DNA of 64,000 nucleotides, taken from the NCBI GenBank assembly GCA_002292285.1, contig DBBP01000031.1, positions 24,304-88,303 of the forward strand, written 5' to 3'. Position numbers and translations under genes: made by a program. Origin of the DNA: Proteobacteria bacterium UBA981. Its GTDB lineage: Bacteria; Pseudomonadota; Gammaproteobacteria; Ga0077536. Shown in pieces: positions 35,490-44,743 of this stretch (positions within the stretch are counted from its first letter, which is position 1; each line of letters starts with the position of its first letter). Below the pieces are notes generated by a model. The model had not been told where the DNA came from. It did no database searches and worked only from the letters and a program-made list of their open reading frames with translations.

Positions 35490-35990
35490 AAGCTCCTCCT
35501 TCACAATTTTTTGTTTAAATGTCATGTGATTGACCTCTTTTATTGTTTTAACTTCGAGCCAGCTCGAGACCGGTAAATTGGCCCAAAGGGTTGCAAAACT
35601 GTTTGGCTAAGGTAGTGAGGGGAAGTGCGCCGACCCAGAGCTCGCTGAACGGCAAGAGCTAGATGAGCGTGAACGGCGGCTGCGCTCAATGGAATTCAGC
35701 TCCAGAAAGCGACGCTGATTCGAACTTGTCTGTGCGGCACTTGGGCATTAATTTTTGGTGATCTAGCGAAGTTCTTAAGGTCGTGTCTAATCGGGCTCAG
35801 CCTTACGACGACCAGCCGGCTCGATTCATTTCGCATTACTGCCGACGCTCTGCGAAATACCCCACGTCGCTTGGCAGCCTGCCGTGGGTCGATTATAGGA
35901 CTAATTGACAGCGCAGCAACCGCTTTGCGGATCCTCGCGCGAGATTTCATTCAATGGGTTTTATTGCGCCGCAGCAATAACACCGAGGCA
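35490..35990. other. Upstream region of xoxF, no gene recognised
   Basis: About 500 bp that should hold the xoxF promoter. An open frame on the minus strand (35696-35950) is Arg-rich, without ribosome site or known family, and is probably not a gene. A 14-bp palindrome TCGAGC-CA-GCTCGA sits at 35554-35567, just upstream of the first possible start codon. No confident sigma-70 hexamers were found. Confidence 0.5.
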
Positions 35991-36371
35991 TCAGTTCATG
36001 CGCATCGGGGCTGTTCCCGTCGACGATTTCTTTTTGCCGATGAAGCACTGCTTTTCGGCCTCTGCCCGAGCCCCATCGAGTAACGCTACGATTTCGTCAC
36101 CCCGTTCGCTATTACGGAACAAGCCGCCCTTTTCGCCGGGCATGCGTTTGTAGATTTCGAACGTACGTGCTTCGGTAAAGTCCTCGAGACTCACACTTTT
36201 TGCGATGACGTCAATCTCGCACGAACAGGCATATAGATTATCAATCGTCTGTCCACCATGCCTGGCCATACACGTGATGACATGGTCAACGCGCTCGAGT
36301 GTCGGATACTCTTCGGCAAACGAGGTTTGCACCAGGAACACACTAACGAAAAGTACTAGCAATCGGTTCAC
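35991..36371 (-). CDS. Small secreted four-cysteine protein of unknown function
   Basis: A 126-residue protein with a clear signal peptide (LLVLFVSVFLVQTSFAEE). The mature chain has four cysteines: Cys34 in VITCMARHGG, Cys49 and Cys51 in YACSCEIDVIA, and Cys109 near the end. The conserved-looking part SLEDFTEARTFEIYKRMPGEKGG follows. There is no CxxCH, so it is not a cytochrome. I recall similar proteins near PQQ dehydrogenase genes but cannot name the family. The start is GTG at 36371. It lies upstream of xoxF on the same strand, about 500 bp away, so a link with methanol oxidation is possible. Confidence 0.7.
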   Translation of the reverse strand: MNRLLVLFVSVFLVQTSFAEEYPTLERVDHVITCMARHGGQTIDNLYACSCEIDVIAKSVSLEDFTEARTFEIYKRMPGEKGGLFRNSERGDEIVALLDGARAEAEKQCFIGKKKSSTGTAPMRMN

Positions 36372-36772
36372 GGGGTTTTACTCGGCTGGAAGACGAAGTG
36401 GCCAAATACTAGCAATATCAGATGCGGCCGGCGACGACAGATCAACATCCTGTGGAGCACCGTGTCCTGAATAGTTGCTCGATAGCCCGCTGACGCGCAA
36501 GGTGAAATCCGTGGTCGACACCGAGCCCTAGCGCACAAAGCACAGGGGTCGTCGATATTTGTTAATCGGCCACGTGGATCCCATAATAGGCGTTGGCTCG
36601 TGCCGTGGCCCAGAATCCATTTTCGCCTGACACGCAATCTGGGCAGGTATACCTGTCGTTGAACTGAACCTAAAATCCACTAGCAGGGCTACCATCGCCG
36701 TCGACACAGCGCCTTTACTTGCTGATCTCGCATTTCCGACTCACCCGGCAGACCTTTGATGCACCTTTGCAA
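36372..36772. other. Intergenic region, no gene recognised
   Basis: Divergent region between the four-Cys protein and the glycosyltransferase. An Arg/Cys-rich open frame on the minus strand (36368-36637) has no family features. Nothing else was seen. Confidence 0.5.
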
Positions 36773-37759
36773 ATGAAACTAATCGTCCAGATCCCGTGTT
36801 ACAACGAAGAACAAACGCTACCGCAGACGGTTGCCGATATTCCCCGCGAAATCGATGGCATCGACGTTGTCGAATTGCTAATTATCGATGACGGGAGCAG
36901 CGATCGGACGATTGAGGTTGCTCGAGAGCTGGGCGTAAACCACATTGTCGTGAACAAGAAGAATATGGGCCTGGCACGAACTTTTCGCCGCGGCCTGGAA
37001 GCCAGTTTGTTCGCCGGTGCGGACATCATCGTCAATACCGATGGCGACAACCAGTACGCCGGCGCCGACATAGCAAAACTGGTTGAACCGATCATTGCGG
37101 GTCGCGCCGATCTCGTCATCGGCGATCGTCAAACCGCAAAGATTGCTCACTTCTCTCCTTTCAAGAAGCTCCTGCAGTGGCTGGGAAGTGGTGTGGTGCG
37201 TAAATTGGCTGGGGTCTGGGTCCCTGACGCCGTGAGCGGATTCCGCGCGTTCTCTCGCGAAGCGGCCATCCGCACCAACGTCGTATCACCGTTTAGCTAT
37301 ACCATCGAGACCGTCATCCAGGCCGGAAAGAAGGACATGGCGGTCGAATCGGTGCCGATTTCGACCAACGCAAAGACCCGCGAATCCCGTCTGTTCAAAA
37401 GCATTCCTGCATTTATCGAACGACAGCTCAGTACGATCGTGCGTATGTACGCGATGTACCAGCCGATGCGGGTGTTCTTTTTCCTCGGTACGGGATTGAT
37501 GTTACTCGGGTTCTTGCCAGTCCTGAGATTTCTCTACTTTTACCTCACCGGCGACGGTGACGGGCACGTGCAGTCATTGCTCTTGGGTGGCGTGCTGATG
37601 ATGATGGGATTTATTGCTTACATTGCCGCATTGGTCGCAGATTTGATTTCCTTCAATCGACAACTACTCGAAATGACGTTGGAGAAAGTTCGAAGAATGG
37701 AGTTGGAAAACGATGAAGCTCGCCGCGGAGGCAGTACCAGCGACCTGCGTGGGAAGTGA
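36773..37759 (+). CDS. Family 2 glycosyltransferase, polyprenyl-phosphate sugar transferase type
   Basis: A 328-residue membrane-anchored glycosyltransferase. The GT-A domain starts KLIVQIPCYNEEQTLPQTV and has IIDDGSSDRTIEVARELG, NMGLARTFRRGLEA and the metal-binding NTDGDNQY. PFSYTIETVIQAGKKDMAV is followed by two C-terminal helices near FFFLGTGLMLLGFLPVLRFL and MMMGFIAYIAALVADLI. This is the pattern of enzymes that charge polyprenyl phosphate with a sugar, related to DPM1/ArnC. The frame opens at TTG 36719, but ATG 36773 gives the usual N-terminus. Target sugar unknown. Confidence 0.85.
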   Translation: MKLIVQIPCYNEEQTLPQTVADIPREIDGIDVVELLIIDDGSSDRTIEVARELGVNHIVVNKKNMGLARTFRRGLEASLFAGADIIVNTDGDNQYAGADIAKLVEPIIAGRADLVIGDRQTAKIAHFSPFKKLLQWLGSGVVRKLAGVWVPDAVSGFRAFSREAAIRTNVVSPFSYTIETVIQAGKKDMAVESVPISTNAKTRESRLFKSIPAFIERQLSTIVRMYAMYQPMRVFFFLGTGLMLLGFLPVLRFLYFYLTGDGDGHVQSLLLGGVLMMMGFIAYIAALVADLISFNRQLLEMTLEKVRRMELENDEARRGGSTSDLRGK

Positions 37760-37790
37760 CTTTGCCCACGGCGGGAACGTGACTGAGACA

Positions 37791-38255
37791 TCATGCATCG
37801 CGGCCGCCTGTTGCCGCAGCCGCAGGACCGCCCCGCTGCAGTGCGCAGTTTAGAGACCGCTTTCCTTGGAATTTAGTTGGGTCACGACGTACTCGACAAA
37901 GTGCTGCCACGACAGGCGCTGTTCTACCGCCTCCCATTCGTGTTTGACAGTTTGCGAGTCGAGTGCCGGGACGGCTTCGATCGCCTTTCGCAGCGCCAAG
38001 CCATCGCCGGGAGGAAGACGCGTGGATTCGCTTCACTAGCGTCATCCCGTCCATTTCTTCCATGAACAAATCGGTGACAACAAGATCCGGGTGGCTACCT
38101 TGCAAGTGCCCAAGCGCGCTGCTCCCCGATTCCGCAGAGATGACGGTAAAGCCGGCTCCACTCAGCCATTTGGTCAACAGCAAGAGCATGTCCGGATCAT
38201 CGTCAACGACCAGCACTGTGCCCTTGTCTACGTTGGCTTCCACGGCCTCATTCAC
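37791..38255 (-). pseudogene. Response regulator receiver domain, truncated and fused out of frame
   Basis: The first 75 residues are a good receiver domain: GTVLVVDDDPDMLLLLTKWL, phosphoacceptor Asp62 in VVTDLFMEEMDGM, then MTLVKRIHA. At that point, about 38030, homology ends, where a receiver should continue for some 45 more residues and an output domain. The remaining frame to 37791 is Arg/Gly-rich noise because it reads another gene's tail out of frame. So this is a 5' remnant. GTG at 38255 would be its start. NtrC/GlrR-type regulators are the closest resemblance. Confidence 0.8.
37850..38029 (-). pseudogene. C-terminal remnant of a family 4-type glycosyltransferase
   Basis: In the frame shifted by one from the receiver domain, about 55 residues read like the end of a GT-B glycosyltransferase: RLPPGDGLALRKAIEAVPAL, then EWEAVEQRLSWQHFVEYVV and a normal stop at 37850. 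The order LPPGD, x-ALRKAIE, and a Trp helix before the stop is the usual end of GT4 enzymes. Immediately upstream this frame has several stops within the receiver sequence, so the two fragments meet at about 38030. Family assignment rests on a short stretch. Confidence 0.6.
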
Positions 38256-38305
38256 TATCCATACCTTTGCGCGTAAAACGCCATTCGATTCGCTGGTCCG
38301 CGCCC

Positions 38306-40138
38306 TTATTCAACCGTAACCGACTTGGCCAGATTCCGCGGTTGATCTACGTCGGCCCCTTTCAGGACTGCGACGTGGTAAGAGAACAACTGCAGTGGGA
38401 CGGTGTAAACGATAGGCGCAATCGGATCTTCGATCGGCAACACATGGACCACCTGTATCCCCGGCTGCGCGCTCACCGGCGCGTCAGAACCAGCGAAAAT
38501 ATATAGTTCGCCACCGCGAGCGCGAACTTCTTCGAGGTTAGATTTGAGCTTCTCGACAAGTTCGTTATTAGGCGCGACGGCGATGACAGGCATGTCCTCG
38601 TCGACAAGCGCTAATGGACCGTGTTTGAGCTCGCCAGCCGGATATGCTTCTGCGTGAATATAGGAAATTTCTTTAAGCTTCAACGCACCTTCCATCGCAA
38701 TCGGGTACATCGAACCTCGGCCGAGGTATAGGGCATGGTGCTTGCCAATAAACTCCTGGGCAAGTAGCGCTATCCTGTCGTTAAGTTCGAGCACGCCATT
38801 AATCTTTCCGGGCAGCGACTCGAGTTGATTGACAAGGTCGCGTTCCAAAGCTTCGTCCATCTTGTGCCGACGCCCCAAGACAATCACCAATAGCATCAAG
38901 GCGACCAGCTGAGTGGTGAATGCCTTAGTCGAGGCGACGCCGATTTCAGGTCCGGCCCGGGTCATAAGAACGAGCTCAGATTCACGGGTCAGGGAGCTTT
39001 CAGGAACGTTACAAATTGCCAGAGAATGGCTATAGCCGAGCGTCGTTGCCTGTCTGAGGGCGGCGAGCGTGTCGGCAGTTTCGCCGGATTGTGAAATCGT
39101 CACGAAAAGTGTGCCGTCAACAACGACCGGTTTGCGATACCGGAACTCGCTCGCAACCTCGACGACGCAGGGCAGTCCAGCAAGACTTTCCATCCAGTAG
39201 CGAGCAACCAAACCTGCGTGGTAGCTCGTTCCGCACGCGACTATGGTGACCGACTTAACTGCATCGAGAATCGGGCCCGCACCCAGGCCGAACGCGTGGT
39301 CCTGAACGACGCCGTTTTCTATCCTGGCTTCGAGGGTCTCGGAAACTGCGCGCGCCTGAGTGAAAATCTCCTTCAGCATAAAATGCCGGTAGCCCGATTT
39401 CTCGGCCGCGTCTGCCGACAATTCCGAAATCGACTCGCGCCGCGCGACCGGCGCGCCAGTCTCGTCAAAAATCTGCACGCTATCGCGGCGAACTTCGGCA
39501 ACATCTCCTTCTTCAAGAAAGATAAACCGTTGCGTCACCGGCAATAAGGCAAACACATCGGACGCGACGAAGTTCTCACCAATACCCAGTCCAATCATCA
39601 ACGGGCTACCGCGCCGCGCCACCACGAGGCAATCAGGATCGCTTTTGCATATCACCCCAAGCGCGTAGGCACCTTCCAAATCGGCAGTCGTTCTCTGGAC
39701 TGCGGACAGTAGATTGGCGCCTTCTTGCAGATAGTCGTAGACACGATTGACGACGACTTCGGTATCAGTATGGGAATGAAACTCATGCCCCGCTGCGAGT
39801 TGTTCAGCGCGCAAACTTTCGTGATTTTCGATGATTCCGTTATGCACTAGTGCGACTTCACCCCGGCAAACGTGGGGGTGGGCATTCGAAACGCTAGGTT
39901 CGCCGTGTGTCGCCCATCGGGTGTGGGCAATGCCAAGTCCGCCACCGTGCGGTTGCTTCGTCATGGCTTCCTCGAGCCCGCCAACCTTTCCCGCAACGCG
40001 AATACACGTAACACCGGTCGTCGGGGTGACGACGGCCAGGCCAGCCGAATCGTAGCCTCTATATTCGAGCCGCTTGAGGCCCTCAATCAGGATTGGGGCA
40101 ACGTCTCGTTGCGCAACTCCACCGACGATTCCACACAT
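38306..40138 (-). CDS. glmS: Glutamine-fructose-6-phosphate aminotransferase
   Basis: Makes glucosamine-6-phosphate for cell wall and lipopolysaccharide. The 610-residue protein starts MCGIVGGVAQRDVAPILIEG, with Cys2 as glutaminase nucleophile. Two SIS domains follow, with ACGTSYHAGLVARYWMESLA and SQSGETADTLAALRQA in the first, and it ends NLAKSVTVE. Length and ends are those of bacterial GlmS. The usual partner glmU is not adjacent; a long intergenic region and tRNA-Pro lie upstream. Confidence 0.97.
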   Translation of the reverse strand: MCGIVGGVAQRDVAPILIEGLKRLEYRGYDSAGLAVVTPTTGVTCIRVAGKVGGLEEAMTKQPHGGGLGIAHTRWATHGEPSVSNAHPHVCRGEVALVHNGIIENHESLRAEQLAAGHEFHSHTDTEVVVNRVYDYLQEGANLLSAVQRTTADLEGAYALGVICKSDPDCLVVARRGSPLMIGLGIGENFVASDVFALLPVTQRFIFLEEGDVAEVRRDSVQIFDETGAPVARRESISELSADAAEKSGYRHFMLKEIFTQARAVSETLEARIENGVVQDHAFGLGAGPILDAVKSVTIVACGTSYHAGLVARYWMESLAGLPCVVEVASEFRYRKPVVVDGTLFVTISQSGETADTLAALRQATTLGYSHSLAICNVPESSLTRESELVLMTRAGPEIGVASTKAFTTQLVALMLLVIVLGRRHKMDEALERDLVNQLESLPGKINGVLELNDRIALLAQEFIGKHHALYLGRGSMYPIAMEGALKLKEISYIHAEAYPAGELKHGPLALVDEDMPVIAVAPNNELVEKLKSNLEEVRARGGELYIFAGSDAPVSAQPGIQVVHVLPIEDPIAPIVYTVPLQLFSYHVAVLKGADVDQPRNLAKSVTVE

Positions 40139-40441
40139 AAATCTTATTTTCCGGGCTTAGACGCCAACCTTTGAAGGTGGCCGAGCTGCAATTTTAGTCG
40201 ATTTGGATTCGGCGCAAGAACCGATCCGCTACCGGTCATTCCGTGCCCGGTTTCATGCTGGCCGGGGTAGCTAACGCGCTTGCCCCAACTGCCCAGCAAC
40301 GCGGCTACAGCAATACTAATGGTCTCGGTAACACGATGCGCGGGACTGCGTCACGCTTGGGCGCGCAAGTTCAAAGCTTCCAGCTGCAAAATCTCGCCCT
40401 GTAACAAGCTAACAGGGCGCCACTGGGGAGGTTGTGAAAGT
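40139..40441. other. Intergenic region between glmS and tRNA-Pro
   Basis: About 300 bp that must contain the glmS promoter on the minus strand. Short open frames here look spurious, and no riboswitch or ribozyme structure was recognised. Confidence 0.5.
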
Positions 40442-40518
<77 letters not shown>

Positions 40519-40538
40519 ACATGTACTTCACAACGTGG

Positions 40539-40555
40539 CTCCCGCGCTGCGGGAG
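40539..40555. other. Hairpin between merR-type gene and tRNA-Pro
   Basis: Perfect 7-bp stem CTCCCGC-GCT-GCGGGAG. It has no T-tract in either direction, so it is not a clear terminator, but it could mark the end of the pheST-ihfA-merR transcript. Confidence 0.4.
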
Positions 40556-40631
40556 GTGCAAGGTTAGTTGGATTCCGCCAGTTTGGCTAGCGGGATGGGA
40601 TATCGGCCTGCGCTGATTCGGCAGACCGTTA

Positions 40632-40988
40632 TTAACGCCTGAGAATGTCCAGAACTTCTTCTAGTTCGATGCGCAATTGGCGGACGATTTGCTGGCTCAT
40701 ACTTGAATCAGCCCTGACCTCGTCACCAGACAGTTTCTGGCGAGCTCCGCCAATCGTAAAGCCGTGCTCATAGAGCAGACTGCGAATCTGACGAATGAGG
40801 ATGACGTCCTGACGCTGATAGTAGCGTCTGTTGCCGCGCCGCTTAATAGGCTTAAGCTGCGGGAATTCCTGCTCCCAATATCTCAGCACGTGCGGCTTGA
40901 CGGCGCACAATTCGCTCACTTCGCCGATGGTGAAATAGCGCTTGCCGGGTATGACGGGCAGTTCATTATTGTTCGATGCTTCCAGCAT
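40632..40988 (-). CDS. MerR family transcriptional regulator
   Basis: A 118-residue DNA-binding protein. The winged helix is complete: YFTIGEVSELCAVKPHVLRY, WEQEFPQLKPIKRRGNRRYY, and QDVILIRQIRSLLYEHGFTI. The C-terminal part is short and carries no metal-binding cysteines. Small MerR-type proteins directly after ihfA are usual in gammaproteobacteria; their targets are mostly unknown. The start overlaps the end of ihfA by 23 bp. Confidence 0.9.
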   Translation of the reverse strand: MLEASNNNELPVIPGKRYFTIGEVSELCAVKPHVLRYWEQEFPQLKPIKRRGNRRYYQRQDVILIRQIRSLLYEHGFTIGGARQKLSGDEVRADSSMSQQIVRQLRIELEEVLDILRR

Positions 40989-41268
40989 AAGCTTCTACTC
41001 TGGCTTTCAATTTTTGGCCGGGCCTGAAGGTCACAACGCGGCGGGCAGTAATTGGAATCTCTTCACCGGTCTTGGGGTTTCGACCGGGGCGTTGATTCTT
41101 ATCACGGAGATCGAAGTTGCCGAAGCCAGACAGTTTTACTTGCTGCCCTGCTTCCAGAGAACCGCGGACTTCCTCGAAGAATGCCTCGACAAGTTCCTTG
41201 GCTTCTCGCTTGTTGAGTCCCAAATCCTCAAACAAGCGCTCCGCCATTTCGGCTTTCGTCAATGCCAT
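40966..41268 (-). CDS. ihfA: Integration host factor alpha subunit
   Basis: DNA-bending nucleoid protein that pairs with IhfB. The 100-residue protein starts ALTKAEMAERLFEDLGLNKR and has KLSGFGNFDLRDKNQRPGRN (the beta-arm with the intercalating Pro) and ARRVVTFRPGQKLKARVE. It lies just 4 bp after pheT, the classic position. Confidence 0.97.
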   Translation of the reverse strand: MALTKAEMAERLFEDLGLNKREAKELVEAFFEEVRGSLEAGQQVKLSGFGNFDLRDKNQRPGRNPKTGEEIPITARRVVTFRPGQKLKARVEAYAGSIEQ

Positions 41269-41272
41269 CCAG

Positions 41273-43645
41273 CTATTCCCTTAAGAGCCCCCCAACGAGC
41301 TCATGCAACGATCTCAGCACGCGGGCTACCACGGCTTCGACTTCATCATCTGTAAGAGTGCTAGAAACGTCCTGAAAAATCAAGCCTAAGGTCAGACTTT
41401 TTTTGTCTGAATCAATGCCTTGCCCACGATACACGTCAAATAGCTGCAGGTCGCGTAAATGCTCGCCCGCGCTGCCGCGAACCACCTCAAGGCACTCGTC
41501 CGCAGAGACGTCAGCGCCAACGACGATGTTCAGATCGCGCCTTACTGCCGGGAATCGGGATATTGGGCGAAATTGGGGTGCACTAATCGTTCCCGATACT
41601 TCCAAGTTTAATTCGAATAAAAACAAAGGCTTGACGATATCGTACTGCTGTGCGACCGCGGGATGCAACGCCCCGAGATAACCGATTGTCTCCTCATTTA
41701 CGACAATAGCCGCCGTCTGACCAGGCTGCAGCGCCGGGTGCTGGGCCGCAACAATGGCCGCACAATCATGGCCGCAACCCGACAATAATTGCTCAACGTC
41801 ATGTTTAAGGTCGAAAAAATCAGACTCCCGAGTCGGCGCATCCCAATGCGCAGCGACGGCTGCTCCCGAGCGAAGGCCGGCAATATGTTTGTGCTGCGAA
41901 AAAGTCCCATCCAAATCAGCGAACGCCAGCCCGATTTCAAACAGGCGAACGTCTTCCTGCTGTCTATTCAGATTGTGGCATGCTGCCTTGATCAGCCCGG
42001 GCCACAACGAGGGCCGCATGACGGCCATATCACTGGAAATGGGGTTTGCCAGAGGCGTAACTAAGGCATCCGGGTGAAACTGGCGGGCCTGCTCGAGGGC
42101 CACGAAGCTGTACGTAATTGCTTCAAAGTAACCACGCTCAACTAGCGCGTTACGCATCCTGTGTTCGGCGTCGTTGTCAGGCACCGTCGTCGCCGGTCGA
42201 GCATCAGCCCGTGGCAAGATGACTGGGATCGAATCGTAGCCGACGATGCGAGCAACTTCTTCGATCAAGTCGGGCTCAATCGAGATATCGAAACGAAAAG
42301 CGGGCGGCGTAACGTGCCAATTCGCTTCCCGCTCGTCCACGTTCATGCCGAGCAAGCACAAAACCTCATGGATTCGCTGGTCGCTAATGGACGTGCCCAA
42401 AAGCCGGTTTACCGAAGCCGGACGAAACGCCACGGCAGGTCGCAACGGCACGAATTCTTCCTGTTCGACTAGAACGGCCGGCCCGGCGGAGCCGCCACAA
42501 ATTTGCTGCAACAGTGCAGTCGCTCGTTCCAGTGCGCGCACCTGCATTGTGGGATCGACTCCACGCTCAAAGCGCAGCGAGGCGTCGGTGTGCAGGCGAT
42601 ACCGTCGCGCGACGCCGGCCAGCCGAATGGGATCGAAATAGGCACTCTCGAGAAACACATCTGTTGTTGCCGATGTCACGGCGCTTGCTTCCCCTCCCAT
42701 TACGCCAGCTAGTGCGACGGCCGAGGAAGTATCGGCAATCACCAACGTGCCGGATTCTAGGGTAACGCTCTGTCCATCGAGCAGGACCAACTCCTCGTTC
42801 TCGTGCGCGCCGCGCACCTCGATCGATTTGTTGAGCTGCTGCAGATCGAAAGCATGCATGGGCTGTCCGAGCTCGAGCATCACGTAGTTCGTCACATCGA
42901 CGACCGGGTGGATAGAGCGGACCCCACAGCGACGCAGGCGTTCCTGCATCCAAAGCGGCGTAACTGCATGATTGTTAATGCCATTGACGACCCGACCCGC
43001 ATAACGCGGACAGCCCTCAGGATCTGATAGCGAAATGGCCAACTGATTGTCGTTGCTCGCAGATATCGGAGTGACCTGCGGTTCTTTCATCTGCAAGTCA
43101 GACAAAACAGCAAGATCACGAGCAATGCCTATCGCTGAAAAGCAATCACCGCGATTTGGCGTGAGCCCGATATCGAAAACTACGTCGTCCAGGAGTAAAT
43201 GTTCAACTAGCGTCGTGCCGGCTATGGCCTCCTCAGGAAGCGCCATGATCCCGGCGGCATCTTCACCCAATCCGAGTTCGGCCGCTGAACAGAGCATGCC
43301 TCGCGAAGTAACGCCGCGGATCTCGCTAAGCTTTATTTCGCCTGCTTCCGGAAGGACAGCGCCGGGACACGCGTACGCGGTCCGCAGCCCCACCTGCGCA
43401 TTCGAGGCGCCGCACACAACATCGTGCTCGGCGCTCCCGTCAAAAACTCGGCAAACCTGCAAGCGGTCGGCGTCCGGGTGCGGAGCAACCGCAACGATAT
43501 GGGCAACCACAACACCGGGCAATTGCGGACCGGCTGGTGAAATTTCTTCGACTTCCAGGCCCGCAAGCGTGAGCCGCTCGCCGATCTCGGTGACACTGAG
43601 GGGCGTATCGACCCATTCGCGCAACCAATTCTCATTAATCTTCAT
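41273..43645 (-). CDS. pheT: Phenylalanine-tRNA ligase beta subunit
   Basis: Works with PheS as an alpha2beta2 enzyme; the beta subunit binds tRNA and edits Tyr-tRNA. The 790-residue protein has the N-terminal tRNA-binding domain (MKINENWLREWVDTPLS), EMAP-like part (ADRLQVCRVFDG), B3/B4 editing domain, B5 domain with DVTNYVMLELGQPMHAFD, and the C-terminal anticodon-binding fold ending in VVARVLRSLHELVGG. Length is typical. It follows pheS by 13 bp. Confidence 0.97.
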   Translation of the reverse strand: MKINENWLREWVDTPLSVTEIGERLTLAGLEVEEISPAGPQLPGVVVAHIVAVAPHPDADRLQVCRVFDGSAEHDVVCGASNAQVGLRTAYACPGAVLPEAGEIKLSEIRGVTSRGMLCSAAELGLGEDAAGIMALPEEAIAGTTLVEHLLLDDVVFDIGLTPNRGDCFSAIGIARDLAVLSDLQMKEPQVTPISASNDNQLAISLSDPEGCPRYAGRVVNGINNHAVTPLWMQERLRRCGVRSIHPVVDVTNYVMLELGQPMHAFDLQQLNKSIEVRGAHENEELVLLDGQSVTLESGTLVIADTSSAVALAGVMGGEASAVTSATTDVFLESAYFDPIRLAGVARRYRLHTDASLRFERGVDPTMQVRALERATALLQQICGGSAGPAVLVEQEEFVPLRPAVAFRPASVNRLLGTSISDQRIHEVLCLLGMNVDEREANWHVTPPAFRFDISIEPDLIEEVARIVGYDSIPVILPRADARPATTVPDNDAEHRMRNALVERGYFEAITYSFVALEQARQFHPDALVTPLANPISSDMAVMRPSLWPGLIKAACHNLNRQQEDVRLFEIGLAFADLDGTFSQHKHIAGLRSGAAVAAHWDAPTRESDFFDLKHDVEQLLSGCGHDCAAIVAAQHPALQPGQTAAIVVNEETIGYLGALHPAVAQQYDIVKPLFLFELNLEVSGTISAPQFRPISRFPAVRRDLNIVVGADVSADECLEVVRGSAGEHLRDLQLFDVYRGQGIDSDKKSLTLGLIFQDVSSTLTDDEVEAVVARVLRSLHELVGGLLRE

Positions 43646-43658
43646 GAGAAACCGACGC

Positions 43659-44660
43659 CTAAATCCTGAACTGACGCAAAAAAGCGATATCGTTTTCGTA
43701 AAACAATCGCAGGTCGGAAATCCCGTAGCGCAGCATTGCGAGGCGCTCTACGCCAAGGCCAAAGGCGAAACCACTGCAGGACTCACTATCGATATCGACA
43801 TTAGCGAGCACGTTAGGGTGAACCATCCCGCAGCCCATCACTTCCAGCCAGTCACTATAGCCGTGCGCCGATTTAAGCTTGATATCAACTTCCATTGACG
43901 GTTCTGTGAACGGGAAATAGGAGGGACGATAACGAATTTGCAGGTCGTCGCGCTCGAAGAAGCACGTCAAAAAATGATCGAGAGTACCTTTCAAATCCGC
44001 CATCGTGACGCCATCGTCGAGCAGCAGACCCTCGACCTGGTGAAACATCGGAGAATGCGTTTGGTCGTAGTCACAACGATAGACTCGGCCAGGCGCGATA
44101 ATGCGCAATGGCGGCTTACGTTGCTCCATCACCCGAATCTGCACCGGCGACGTGTGGGTGCGTAACAGGCGTCCATCTTCGAGGTAAAAGGTGTCATGCA
44201 TGGCCCGCGCCGGGTGATGCGCGGGGATATTTAAAGCCTCGAAATTGTGCGCTTCATCTTCGATCTCCGGCCCCTGCGCGACTTCGAAACCGGCGTGCCG
44301 AAAAATACTTTCGATTCGTGACAACACGAGACTAACGGGATGCGCGGACCCAGCCCTTTGACCACGGCTGGGCAAGGTAACGTCGATATGTTCGTCGCGG
44401 AGTACCTGCTCAAGTCGCTGTCGTTCAAGTCCTTCGCGCCGTTCGTCGAGAGCTGTCGACAAAGTCGCTTTGGCAAGATTGACTGCTTGACCGGCGGCTG
44501 GCCGCTCGGATGCTGGCAATTTCCCGAGGGTCTTAAGAAGTTCAGTAAGGCGCCCTTTCTTACCCAGATAGCGAACTCGTATATCGTCAAGCGAGGCAAG
44601 CGAATCTGCGTCGGCAACTGCCCGTTGTGCTTCGGCGGCAATGTTGTCTGCGTCGTTCAT
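43659..44660 (-). CDS. pheS: Phenylalanine-tRNA ligase alpha subunit
   Basis: Catalytic subunit charging tRNA-Phe. The 333-residue protein has an N-terminal coiled coil (about residues 1-90) and the class II core with HPARAMHDTFYL, LLRTHTSPVQIRVME, GRVYRCDYDQTHSPMFHQVE and GFAFGLGVERLAMLRYGI. It is followed by pheT and preceded by rplT at about 80 bp. I saw no clear Phe-codon-rich leader peptide. Confidence 0.97.
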   Translation of the reverse strand: MNDADNIAAEAQRAVADADSLASLDDIRVRYLGKKGRLTELLKTLGKLPASERPAAGQAVNLAKATLSTALDERREGLERQRLEQVLRDEHIDVTLPSRGQRAGSAHPVSLVLSRIESIFRHAGFEVAQGPEIEDEAHNFEALNIPAHHPARAMHDTFYLEDGRLLRTHTSPVQIRVMEQRKPPLRIIAPGRVYRCDYDQTHSPMFHQVEGLLLDDGVTMADLKGTLDHFLTCFFERDDLQIRYRPSYFPFTEPSMEVDIKLKSAHGYSDWLEVMGCGMVHPNVLANVDIDSESCSGFAFGLGVERLAMLRYGISDLRLFYENDIAFLRQFRI

Positions 44661-44743
44661 CGCGGGCGTGGCATGGCGGGTTCAGGGAGTACGGGAAAGG
44701 CTGATTCCTTCCCCGGAGGTGAGAATTTCAGACGGACCGGGCG

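Noticed and set aside
35696..35950. Open frame upstream of xoxF on the minus strand
   Set aside because: Arg-rich, no ribosome site, no family features; probably chance.
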